A DNA stretch of 32,484 bases, taken from Limiplasma sp045540635. GTDB lineage: Bacteria > Bacillota > Clostridia > Christensenellales > Aristaeellaceae. The notes beneath the pieces were generated by a model that saw nothing but the letters and a program-made list of their open reading frames with translations, was not told the DNA's origin and ran no database searches. Position 1 is the stretch's first letter, and each line of letters begins with the position of its first letter. Below are positions 1 through 7,906 of the stretch, piece by piece. The position numbers and the translations under genes are program-made. The stretch spans positions 1 to 32,484 of the forward strand of contig JAZQHO010000245.1 in the NCBI GenBank assembly GCA_045540635.1. The letters run 5' to 3'.

Positions 1-944
1 TCTTCCATGTCGGCCATTTCGCTGTTGTCGTTGTAGCCGCCGTAGGTCTGGTATACATAGAAACCGAAGGAACCGGCCTTCCAAGCTTCCTTGTACCAAT
101 CCCAGTTAGCGCCTTCGGGAGTGTGCATCCAGTAGTTGGCCTGGATGGACTGGCCCCACTTCAGAGCTTCGATGGTCTCGTTGCTGTTCATGGTGGGCTG
201 CAGCTTGCCTTCGGCATCGTAGTCGAAGAAGGAGCCGCCGTTGCCAAAGGTAGCCAGAACGTACATGTCATCGCCGGAGCCGCTTACGCCCCAGATGTCC
301 ACGATACCGTCGTTGTCAACATCCTTGGTAACCTGAGCCAGGAGCTTCTCCCAAGCGGACCAGGTCCAAGTGCCTTCAGCCTGCATGTCGTAGATGGTGT
401 TCCAGTCGATGCCAGCTTCTTCGAGGATGCGCTTGTTGAAGTACACGCAGCCACGGGGCTCGGTAGCGCCGGTGGAAACGCCGTAGGTGTTCTCGCCGAT
501 CTTCCAAGCATTCAGGGTGAAGGTGTTCCACTTCTCAGCGGAGAAATCGTAGTCGCCCCAGGAAGCGGCAACGCCGTTGGCGACCAGGGAGCCAACCTTA
601 CCGGGCTCGATGATGTAAGCGCGGAGGCTGCCATCGGGAGCGGAGGTGAAGTTGATCATTTCTTCGGCGCAGGTGTTCCAGTCGCCGCCCTGGATCTGCT
701 GAACCTTAACGTTGTAGGTAGCTTCGATCCAATCGCGGTAGTCGTACTGAGCCTGCTGCTCTTCGGTGGGCTCGGCGGCGCGCTCGCCAGTGCCAGACCA
801 GTAGTCATAGATGGTGATGGTCAGGGGTTCGGCCTGAATCATCTCGGGGACGATCTCGGGATAGCCTTCGGGTACTTCAGCCAGAGCCATGGCGCTCATG
901 GAGAGCATCATGACGGCCAGAAGCAGGGCAACCAGTTTCTTCAT
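1..944 (-). CDS. Extracellular solute-binding protein (family 1, carbohydrate), C-terminus cut by window edge
   Basis: This is the substrate-capturing component of a CUT1-type sugar ABC importer; 314 residues are visible and the gene runs off the left edge. The ATG at 944 follows AAAGGAGG at good spacing. Residues 1-22 form a signal peptide (basic MKK, hydrophobic core, ALA cleavage site before EVPEGYPE). There is no lipobox cysteine, although Gram-positive binding proteins are normally lipoproteins. The mature part shows features of family 1 binding proteins: an early IYDYWSG strand, a YFNKRILEEAGID segment and an acidic DVDNDGIVD loop. It lies 168 bp downstream of the permease gene ending at 1113 and has its own promoter, so it may be made in excess over the permeases. 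The exact ligand is unknown; the GH10 gene nearby suggests xylo-oligosaccharides. Confidence 0.9.
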   Translation of the reverse strand, partial: MKKLVALLLAVMMLSMSAMALAEVPEGYPEIVPEMIQAEPLTITIYDYWSGTGERAAEPTEEQQAQYDYRDWIEATYNVKVQQIQGGDWNTCAEEMINFTSAPDGSLRAYIIEPGKVGSLVANGVAASWGDYDFSAEKWNTFTLNAWKIGENTYGVSTGATEPRGCVYFNKRILEEAGIDWNTIYDMQAEGTWTWSAWEKLLAQVTKDVDNDGIVDIWGVSGSGDDMYVLATFGNGGSFFDYDAEGKLQPTMNSNETIEALKWGQSIQANYWMHTPEGANWDWYKEAWKAGSFGFYVYQTYGGYNDNSEMADME

Positions 945-1047
945 GTTGAGTTCCTCCTTTTTATTTCTATACGGGCGCTTGTAATGAAACACAACCGACC
1001 CGTACAGTAACAATGGAATTTTTGCCTCATCGGCAGGTGATGGGATC

Positions 1048-1076
1048 ATTATACAACACTTTTGTCCCGGTGGCAA
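1048..1076 (-). promoter_or_regulatory. Sigma-A promoter for the distal solute-binding protein gene
   Basis: On the minus strand, TTGCCA (1071-1076) is separated by exactly 17 bp from a perfect TATAAT (1048-1053). Transcription would start near 1041, leaving a leader of about 96 nt before the ATG at 944. An inverted repeat TACGGG/CCCGTA (970-975 and 999-1004) lies in that leader. This would let the binding protein be transcribed independently of the long upstream operon. Confidence 0.75.
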
Positions 1077-1112
1077 GACACATATTGTATCAAATATGCA
1101 TCTTTATACTTT

Positions 1113-2120
1113 TTACTCCTTGCTGCCGGTCATCACCAGAGACTTAACGAAGGTCTTCTGGGTGAAGATGTACAGAATGATCAGCGGGATGCAGCAGATG
1201 AGCACGCCGATGGAGATCAGCTGCTGCTGGCGGCCGTTGGGCACGATAACGGCCTGACCGGCGCCCTCAGCAAAGTAGCGGCTCATACGGCTTACGATGG
1301 ATGAGAGCTGGTTGGAGTAAATGGAGTAGCTGCTCAGGAAGTTGCGGGTGTAGAACACGTCGGTCCACTGCCATACGAAGCTGAACAGGAAGCAGCTGGC
1401 GATGGTGGGCACCGCGTCGGGCAGCATGATGCGGGCAAAGGTGTGCAGGGTGCCGCAGCCGTCCACGAATGCAGCCTCCTCCAGGCTCTTGGGCACGCCA
1501 ATGAAGTACTGACGAAGGATGTAGATGTACAAGCCGTTCTTCAGACCCATGCAGGTAAGGCTCATAATGGCGTAGGGGAGAATGGAGGTACGCAGGTTCA
1601 CCGTTTTGCCTGTTGTTGCTTTGAATATGCCGAAGATATCAAAGTTGGCAAAACTCATGTACAGCGAAGTCTGAATGGTCTGCGGTGGGACGATGATCAG
1701 CATGACCACGCAGGCGAACCACAGCTTTTTCAGCGGGAACTCGAAGCGGGCGAAGCCGTAGGAGACCAGCGTACAGCTGACCACCTGCAGCACCGATACC
1801 AGCAGCGAGGTCCACAGGGTGTTCACCATGGAGCGGGGCATATCCGTCAATTCGCCAACGATGCGGTAGTTATCCAGCGTTACATGGCGGGGGACAAGCA
1901 CGATGGTGGAATCGTACAGGTCGGGCTCTTGCATGAAGCCGGTGGAGAAACGCACCAGCAGGGGCTGGATGATCATGAAGCACAGACCGAACATCAGCAG
2001 CGCACGGGCAATGCTCACGACCTTCTTGGACACGGTGCGGCGGAGCAAGTAGCCACCGCTGCGCCGGTTTCTTTCCCAGAAGCTGGTGTTGGAACCGATG
2101 TAAACTGTCTTGTTACTCAT
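1113..2120 (-). CDS. Carbohydrate ABC transporter permease, MalG/LplC type
   Basis: A 335-residue inner-membrane permease of a CUT1 sugar importer. It has a cytoplasmic N-terminus of about 35 residues, six predicted membrane segments, and the EAA loop that contacts the ATPase at residues 214-238 (EEAAFVDGCG...LPDAVP). The start ATG overlaps the end of the previous gene by 8 bases (ATGAGTAA), which implies translational coupling; the ribosome site AAGGCGGTGAAGG lies inside the upstream gene. It pairs with the permease at 2113-3093, and the binding protein at 1-944 is its likely partner. No ATPase gene lies nearby. Confidence 0.95.
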   Translation of the reverse strand: MSNKTVYIGSNTSFWERNRRSGGYLLRRTVSKKVVSIARALLMFGLCFMIIQPLLVRFSTGFMQEPDLYDSTIVLVPRHVTLDNYRIVGELTDMPRSMVNTLWTSLLVSVLQVVSCTLVSYGFARFEFPLKKLWFACVVMLIIVPPQTIQTSLYMSFANFDIFGIFKATTGKTVNLRTSILPYAIMSLTCMGLKNGLYIYILRQYFIGVPKSLEEAAFVDGCGTLHTFARIMLPDAVPTIASCFLFSFVWQWTDVFYTRNFLSSYSIYSNQLSSIVSRMSRYFAEGAGQAVIVPNGRQQQLISIGVLICCIPLIILYIFTQKTFVKSLVMTGSKE

Positions 2121-3093
2121 ATGCCTTCACCGCCTTGGAAATAATGAAGGAGCTGATGCCGATGAACGCAAGGGCGATAGCGAAGTACAGCCAGCTCATG
2201 GCAGCAGAGATACCGAACTTGAAGTCCTGATAGGTGACTTGGTAGATCAGCTCCATAACACGGTTATCGTTCTTCATGAAGAAGTCGATAATGGTGTAGA
2301 TGCAGTTGACCAGCAGCAGGGGGCTGACCATGGGGAAGGTGATCTTCCAGAAGCTTTCCCATGCGGAGCAGCCTTCCACATCCGCCGCCTCGTACAGAGA
2401 GGGGGAGATGGACTGCAGACCGCTCAGGAAAACGATGATCTGGATACCGCTTGCCATTACGATGTCGTAAATGGAGTCGATCATGGTAAAGACCACTTCG
2501 AATACCGATCCGCCAACACCGGACAGGGACAGCAGGTTCTGCAGCGTAACGGAAAGGTCAACGCCCGATTCGCCGAGTGCTTCGGCGGTACCGGCCATCA
2601 TATCGTAGAACTCGTTCTGGTGCTCGATGCCCGGCAGCACGCCGCTGGACAGGATGACCGGCAGGAAGAAGATGGCACGGCACAGGGTGCGGCCTTTGAA
2701 TTCCTGGTTCAGGATAACGGCTACCACGAAGGCCACCACCAGCGTAGCGATGGTGTTTATCGCCATCTGACCCACTTCTTCCACCAGGTACTTGTTGTAC
2801 TCGGGGTCAACGGTCAAAGCGTGCTTGTAGTTGTTCAGACCTACGTAGGTCTGCTCGTAGCCCTGGCCGGGGATGAGGGCTACATCGTTGAAGCTCATAA
2901 TGAAACTTTCCACCATCGGCTTTGCCATAAACAGCAGGAAGCCGATAATGAAGGGCAGGATGAACAGGGTACCGGTACGGGCGTTCCGGGCCTTCATCGT
3001 CCTGTAGATGGGGTTGCCGGGGATGTAGGTCTGGAGACCTTCGACCATGGGTGTGTACCAATGCTCGTTGATAGACTTCACACGCTTGCTCAT
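2113..3093 (-). CDS. Carbohydrate ABC transporter permease, MalF/LplB type
   Basis: A 326-residue permease, the MalF-like partner of the next gene. After a soluble N-terminus of about 40 residues, membrane segments start at FILPFIIGFLLF. The EAA loop is at residues 235-258 (YEAADVEGCSAWESFWKITFP). The ATG overlaps the stop of the DUF5696 gene as ATGA (3090-3093), with AAGGGGGA upstream. The periplasm-facing loop at about residues 155-190 is longer than usual for this family. Function is assigned from the family signature and gene order. Confidence 0.95.
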   Translation of the reverse strand: MSKRVKSINEHWYTPMVEGLQTYIPGNPIYRTMKARNARTGTLFILPFIIGFLLFMAKPMVESFIMSFNDVALIPGQGYEQTYVGLNNYKHALTVDPEYNKYLVEEVGQMAINTIATLVVAFVVAVILNQEFKGRTLCRAIFFLPVILSSGVLPGIEHQNEFYDMMAGTAEALGESGVDLSVTLQNLLSLSGVGGSVFEVVFTMIDSIYDIVMASGIQIIVFLSGLQSISPSLYEAADVEGCSAWESFWKITFPMVSPLLLVNCIYTIIDFFMKNDNRVMELIYQVTYQDFKFGISAAMSWLYFAIALAFIGISSFIISKAVKAYE

Positions 3094-5666
3094 TTACCGG
3101 TCCCCCTTTCCACAGTATAGTCGCGGGCAGGAATGAGAACGCCCTGCACCATCTGAGGCTTATCGCCGTAGTTGACGAACACCTTGGTGCCGTCCTCGTA
3201 GGTGGTCATGGCCACATCGCAGGAGAACTTCTTGTGATCAACAATGCTCTGCTGGTTCAGGCCAGCCATCTCCTGCTGGTAGCGGGTGATGGTCTGGATG
3301 GAATCCTCCTTCCAGCTGTCGTAGCTGGCTGCGAAGTAGGCAGAGTGGAAGGTGTCCTGCAGGATCTTGGTATCCACTGCCATAAAGGTGTAGTTGAGGC
3401 CTGCGCCGTACTCAACGCAGTGCAGGAACTCTTCCACAGAGTCGCTGGCGGTGTTGATGGGCTCGCCGGTGTAGTCCTTCAGGCCGTGGAGGGCGATCTG
3501 GTAGAAGGGCACGGTGCGGTCGATGAGGGCGTAGCCCGCACCGTCCAGATCCATGTCGGTGATCAGATCAGCATAGGGGAGGGCGTAATCGTTACCCTGA
3601 CGGATGGTGATGCTCTGGCCGGCAGCCTGAGCTTCCTTCATGGTCTCGATGTTCATGGCCTTCACCTGTTCGCGGGTAACGGTAGCCTTGGGGTTGTAGT
3701 CGGCGCTGAGCAGGTAGCCGATATCACGGAAGGCGATGCCCTCTGCACCCATTTCGCTCAGCTTGTTGATCAGGTTGGTGGCGGTGTTCTGTGCGTAGTC
3801 GGGTGTAACCACATAGAAGGGATCCAGCCATTCTGCCGGCTGATAGGTGATCACGTCGTAGGGATCGATCTTGATCTGCTCGCGGGTGGTGTAGCGGGCA
3901 GCATCGCTGAAGCCGATAAAGCCCTGCATGATGCCGCTGTCGTAAGCGAAGCAGTTCACACCGTCAAAGGTAAGGGTAACGCCATTGTCCTTGGCGGTCT
4001 GGATCAGGCTCTTCATACCGGCTTCGCCGCCGATCTCCTTGACCACTTTCACGTTGGTGAGCACCCGCTGGTTGACGCCGCGGTTGGCCCAGCCGCTGAA
4101 GCGGACATTCAGGTTCTGGATGCCGCCGTCGGTCAGGTCGCCGATCATCTCCTCAGCCTGCTTGAAGCTGGTGGTGGAGACAACGGAGTCGATGGGGAGA
4201 CCGAACTTGACAACAGTCTTGTCGATAGCGCCGACCATTTCCACGTTCACGGGCATCTGCTCGGAGGCGGTGGCTTCGGCCAGCTCGGGGTTGCGCTGGC
4301 GCAGGTAGTCGCTGTAGGCATTGGCCATGGCAACGTAGCTGTCGCCCTTGAAGAACTTGTAGCGCTGCACGATGGTATCCTGGGGGATATCCTGCTCGTA
4401 CATGTACACCAGCTGCGCGGTCTTGTTGGAAACGTTGTACTGGTCTCTGTGCAGTACGTTGTACCGGGCAGAGATGTAGTTGTAGCTGTTGTAACGGCCG
4501 CTGATGTCAGCCTGCACGCTGCCGTAGGAGGTGGCACCGTCCATGATGCACATGAAGCTGTTGCCGTTCTTCATCATGCCGAACACGGGGAAGCTGAGAC
4601 GGGTCTCGCTGACCAGCTCGTTGCGGCGCATACCGTAGTCCCAGCCGTAAAGGTCGGCGTAGTAGGAGTTCTGGTTCAGCAGACCGCTGTTGAACTTGAT
4701 CAGAGCGCCGCCGCCTTCGGGCACGAACAGGTAGCCTTCATCCTGTGTACCGGCTGCGCCGAACATGGGCAGGGGAGTGATGTACAGGATGGGGTTGGCT
4801 TCCTTGTAGCGGATGCTGTCGTAGGGAACCTCAACCACCAGATCGCTGCCGTCCAGACGGTAGATCATGCTGGCGTTGAATACGGCAGCAGAGCTTTCCT
4901 TGGAGCCGGCAACCAGCTGGCTGTCGATGTCGAAATCGGCCTGCGTATAGCCTGCCTCAGCCCAGTAGCCCTCGATCTTGGCTTTGTTGTTCTCGGAAGT
5001 ATCGGACTTGAGGATGTACAGCGCCTGGTTGAGTACCTCGGGGTACATGGCGATGATCTCGTCCTTGTTCTTCTTGGAGTCCAGCTTTTCGGGCTCGTAG
5101 AGGGTGTAGTTACTGGTCAGCTTCTTCTGGGTGGACTTCTTCATTGCCTCCTTGAAGACATCGAAGCGTTCCTTGGTGATCGCCGTAGGCATCATGTAGA
5201 TCTTTTCGATCTTACCGATGGAGTAGTCGATCCGGAGGGAACCATCCTCCTGCTGAGTGATGGCGTAGTTGCCGTTCTCGATGGAGTACTTGGCATTGTT
5301 CATTTCCACCTCGCCGCCGGTGGTGGCGTAGGTGAGGCTCAGGGTGGCGGAGAGCATCTCCTTGTTGGCGGCAAGGGCAACGGGGTCGCTGTCCTTGTCG
5401 GCGGGGTTGGAGAGCCATTCCTGACCGGAAGCCTTATCCGTCACCTTGAACTGGGTGGTGGCGGGATCCAGTTCGAACTTCAGGCTGTCGTTCTCCATAA
5501 TGATGGGGGTGGTATCGCCCTCATAGTAGGAGATCACAGGGGCGGGGATGTCGCGGGGCACTTCGGGGGTGAAGAGAGGAATGCCCACAAACACCACCAG
5601 TGCCGCCAGCAGCGCCAGCGTGATGACCCAGGGAAGCAAGCGCCAAATGAATTTTTTCTTTTTCAT
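3090..5666 (-). CDS. DUF5696 domain-containing membrane-anchored protein, glycoside-hydrolase-like
   Basis: An 858-residue protein with one N-terminal membrane helix (about residues 10-32, after MKKKK) and a large extracytoplasmic part. I recognise it as the DUF5696 type commonly found beside YIP1 and CUT1 transporter genes in Firmicutes. Residues about 40-470 look beta-rich. About 480-800 has a TIM-barrel-like alternation (LTFDGVNCFAYDSG, GIAFRDIGYLL, DLITDMDLDGAGYA). The end (KVFVNYGDKP...GVLIPARDY) looks like the C-terminal beta domain of large glycosidases. The ATG at 5666 follows GGAGGGAAG. Its place between YIP1 and the permeases suggests it processes or presents a glycan at the cell surface. 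Catalytic activity is inference; I cannot name the catalytic acids. Confidence 0.85.
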   Translation of the reverse strand: MKKKKFIWRLLPWVITLALLAALVVFVGIPLFTPEVPRDIPAPVISYYEGDTTPIIMENDSLKFELDPATTQFKVTDKASGQEWLSNPADKDSDPVALAANKEMLSATLSLTYATTGGEVEMNNAKYSIENGNYAITQQEDGSLRIDYSIGKIEKIYMMPTAITKERFDVFKEAMKKSTQKKLTSNYTLYEPEKLDSKKNKDEIIAMYPEVLNQALYILKSDTSENNKAKIEGYWAEAGYTQADFDIDSQLVAGSKESSAAVFNASMIYRLDGSDLVVEVPYDSIRYKEANPILYITPLPMFGAAGTQDEGYLFVPEGGGALIKFNSGLLNQNSYYADLYGWDYGMRRNELVSETRLSFPVFGMMKNGNSFMCIMDGATSYGSVQADISGRYNSYNYISARYNVLHRDQYNVSNKTAQLVYMYEQDIPQDTIVQRYKFFKGDSYVAMANAYSDYLRQRNPELAEATASEQMPVNVEMVGAIDKTVVKFGLPIDSVVSTTSFKQAEEMIGDLTDGGIQNLNVRFSGWANRGVNQRVLTNVKVVKEIGGEAGMKSLIQTAKDNGVTLTFDGVNCFAYDSGIMQGFIGFSDAARYTTREQIKIDPYDVITYQPAEWLDPFYVVTPDYAQNTATNLINKLSEMGAEGIAFRDIGYLLSADYNPKATVTREQVKAMNIETMKEAQAAGQSITIRQGNDYALPYADLITDMDLDGAGYALIDRTVPFYQIALHGLKDYTGEPINTASDSVEEFLHCVEYGAGLNYTFMAVDTKILQDTFHSAYFAASYDSWKEDSIQTITRYQQEMAGLNQQSIVDHKKFSCDVAMTTYEDGTKVFVNYGDKPQMVQGVLIPARDYTVERGTGK

Positions 5667-5681
5667 TTTCTTCTTCCCTCC

Positions 5682-6362
5682 TTAATACAAACGGAATGCG
5701 ATCTCTCTGTACAGGGAGATGAAGTAGCTCAGCGCGTCGCTCAGCAGGCTCAGGAAAACCAGCATCAGGAAGAGAATGATCAGCGTGCCCAGCAGGGTAG
5801 CGACCAGGAAGATGATGGTTTTGCCGGGGCCGTAATCATGCACCTGCATCAGGCCGATGAACACCAGACCGACGCACCACACGATGGATACCAGCAACAG
5901 TACCTCATAGAAGGCGGCCTCGTCAAAGGCGATGATGTTGGAGACGAAGATCAGCGGCAGGTGAACCAGCGTGTAGGGCACCAGCGCATAGCACATGGCC
6001 ATGTAGATGTCCGAGAAGCGGCCCTTGCCGTCGAACAGCGTGGTCAGACTCCAGTTTGCCAGACAGATGATCAGGAAGGGGAACAGAAGGGAAGCCATCT
6101 GTTCGAAGATGTTGATCCACTGCAGCGGAGCGCTGATGAACTGGAAGTTGGTGTACATCAGCTCCAGCACGCGGGTGATCAGGAACATTGCCAGAAAAGT
6201 GGTGGCAGCCGCGATGGTGCCGCGCTTTTCATGGGTCAGATCCCAGAAGCCGTCAAAGGGATGGAACATTACGTGGAAGGCATACTTCATGGAATCTACG
6301 TACTTGTTCCACTTTTCCTTGCGGGCACTGATGGGCTTACTTTCCAACTTTGCTGCGCTCAT
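5682..6362 (-). CDS. YIP1 family integral membrane protein
   Basis: A 226-residue protein with a cytoplasmic N-terminus (about 50 residues, rich in K/E and aromatics, with FHPFDGFWDLTHEKRG) and five predicted membrane helices. The FHPFDGFWDL segment before the first helix and the overall hydrophobic pattern match bacterial Yip1-domain proteins. The ATG at 6362 has GGAGGTGG upstream and overlaps the end of the NHL gene by 26 bases. It stops 15 bases before the DUF5696 start. Its biochemical role in bacteria is unknown. The fixed neighbourhood suggests it forms a membrane complex with the NHL and DUF5696 proteins. Confidence 0.85.
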   Translation of the reverse strand: MSAAKLESKPISARKEKWNKYVDSMKYAFHVMFHPFDGFWDLTHEKRGTIAAATTFLAMFLITRVLELMYTNFQFISAPLQWINIFEQMASLLFPFLIICLANWSLTTLFDGKGRFSDIYMAMCYALVPYTLVHLPLIFVSNIIAFDEAAFYEVLLLVSIVWCVGLVFIGLMQVHDYGPGKTIIFLVATLLGTLIILFLMLVFLSLLSDALSYFISLYREIAFRLY

Positions 6363-7848
6363 AGACTTCCACCTCCATTCTCGTTTTCTTGATCGTGCGG
6401 ATGATCAGCGGCACGATCATCACTACGGCCAGAACAATGACCAGCCAGCCGATGTTCTCTTCCACCCAGATCTTACGCCACTGGCGGAAGGCGCGACCGT
6501 AGTTGTCGCGGTCGTGGGCCATTTCAAAATATTCCATGGCCTCCTCGAACTTCTCCTGACGCATCAGACTGCGGCCGATGCCGATGAAGGCGAGGTTATA
6601 GTTGGCGTTGTGCTTGAGCACTTCCTCCCACTTCACGGCGGAGCCATCGTAGTCGCCGCGCAGGTAATCGTCGCTGGCATCGTAGATCAGATTGCCGTAT
6701 TCGGTGGGAGTAAAGAGGGTGATGTCGCCTTCGTTCTGATCCAGAACGATCAGGTCGCGGCCCATGTGCTCGAGGGAGATAGCGGAGTTGAAGGTGCTGT
6801 CGGTGTTGCCGATGCTGCCGAAGGCCCACAGCATGATGCCCTGGCTGTCGTAGCCGAACAGGCGGCCGCGGGTGCGGTCCAGCGCAACGTAGATATCGTT
6901 CTCCATAACGGTGATATCCACGAACTTGGAGGGGCCCTTATCCACAGTGCCCTCTACCCAGTACAGCTCGCCGATGGGGGGGTAACGGTCGTTCTTGATC
7001 AGGATATCGTTGCCGATGCCGTTGAGGCGGCGGATGGGCATTGCGTTATCCCAGAGCAGATCGTACTCGTCGAAGATGATGTTGGTGGCGTAGATGAAGG
7101 AGTCCTCATCCATGTAGATGTTGCAGTACTCGGTAGGAACGAAGGCTTCCTGCTGGGCGCGCTGCTCCTTGGTGGTGAAGAATTCCTTCCAGATGTAATC
7201 TACAAAGCTGTAGATAACCTTGTTGGCACCGATGAAGCCGGTAAAGGTGCCGTCTGCTTCAAACTTGACCAGACCCTTGTTTACGTTGGTAGCAAGACAG
7301 AACACACGGCCGGAAACGTCTACCGCCAGCTTGATGGGCAGGAAGTTGAGGCTCTGGTCGAAGGTGGAGTCGGTGGGCTTGGTAAAGGAAAGCAGATGGT
7401 TCAGGTCCTTGTCCACCTTCAGCACGCGCTGGTTGTTGGTATCGGCAATGTAGAGGTTGCCCTCTTCATCGGCGAACACATCGGTGGGGGTGTTGAAGGT
7501 AGCGGGCTCGGCACCCTGAACGCTGTCGATGATCCGCATCAGCTTGAATTCGTTGCCATAGCGGCGCAGCTCAAGGATGCGGTTGTTGCCGGTGTCGCAC
7601 ACGTAGAGCATATCGTCGCGGGCGTAGAGGCTCTGGGGGCGCTTCATGGCAACATCCAGCCCCAGCTCTGCGCTGCGCACAACGGAGGCCACACGGTAGG
7701 CATCGGGCGATTCGCGAATGTCGCCCCAATAGTCGTAGTTGTAGGTATACGAGCTGGCGTAGCCGTCGTCCGCAGCGTAGGCGGCAGTAACGCCGGAAAG
7801 CAGCATAATGATCATGAGCAGTGCTGCAAGCCTGTGCATGATTTTCAC
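6337..7848 (-). CDS. NHL-repeat beta-propeller protein with TPR-like region and C-terminal membrane anchor
   Basis: A 503-residue exported protein. The start is GTG at 7848, chosen because GGAGGG sits 9 bases upstream; the in-frame ATG three codons later is too far away. A signal peptide covers about residues 1-26 (AYA cleavage). NHL-type blades span about 60-400, for example LYVCDTGNNRILEL and LYIADTNNQRVLKVD. A TPR-like helical hairpin follows (NLAFIGIGRSLMRQEKFEEAMEYFEMA). One membrane helix at about 466-486 leaves a short basic cytoplasmic tail. The propeller is thus held outside the membrane, probably as a glycan- or protein-binding scaffold. The gene overlaps YIP1 by 26 bp, which suggests matched expression. 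Confidence 0.85.
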   Translation of the reverse strand: MKIMHRLAALLMIIMLLSGVTAAYAADDGYASSYTYNYDYWGDIRESPDAYRVASVVRSAELGLDVAMKRPQSLYARDDMLYVCDTGNNRILELRRYGNEFKLMRIIDSVQGAEPATFNTPTDVFADEEGNLYIADTNNQRVLKVDKDLNHLLSFTKPTDSTFDQSLNFLPIKLAVDVSGRVFCLATNVNKGLVKFEADGTFTGFIGANKVIYSFVDYIWKEFFTTKEQRAQQEAFVPTEYCNIYMDEDSFIYATNIIFDEYDLLWDNAMPIRRLNGIGNDILIKNDRYPPIGELYWVEGTVDKGPSKFVDITVMENDIYVALDRTRGRLFGYDSQGIMLWAFGSIGNTDSTFNSAISLEHMGRDLIVLDQNEGDITLFTPTEYGNLIYDASDDYLRGDYDGSAVKWEEVLKHNANYNLAFIGIGRSLMRQEKFEEAMEYFEMAHDRDNYGRAFRQWRKIWVEENIGWLVIVLAVVMIVPLIIRTIKKTRMEVEVYERSKVGK

Positions 7849-7906
7849 GGTCTGTCACCCTCCTGTTCTGATAAATGTTGAAACCAATGTCGTTATCCGG
7901 GGGAAA

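Noticed and set aside
3234..6392. 1052-residue plus-strand ORF
   Set aside because: It is a mirror frame of the DUF5696 and YIP1 genes, has a low-complexity V/G/H/A composition and no ribosome site.
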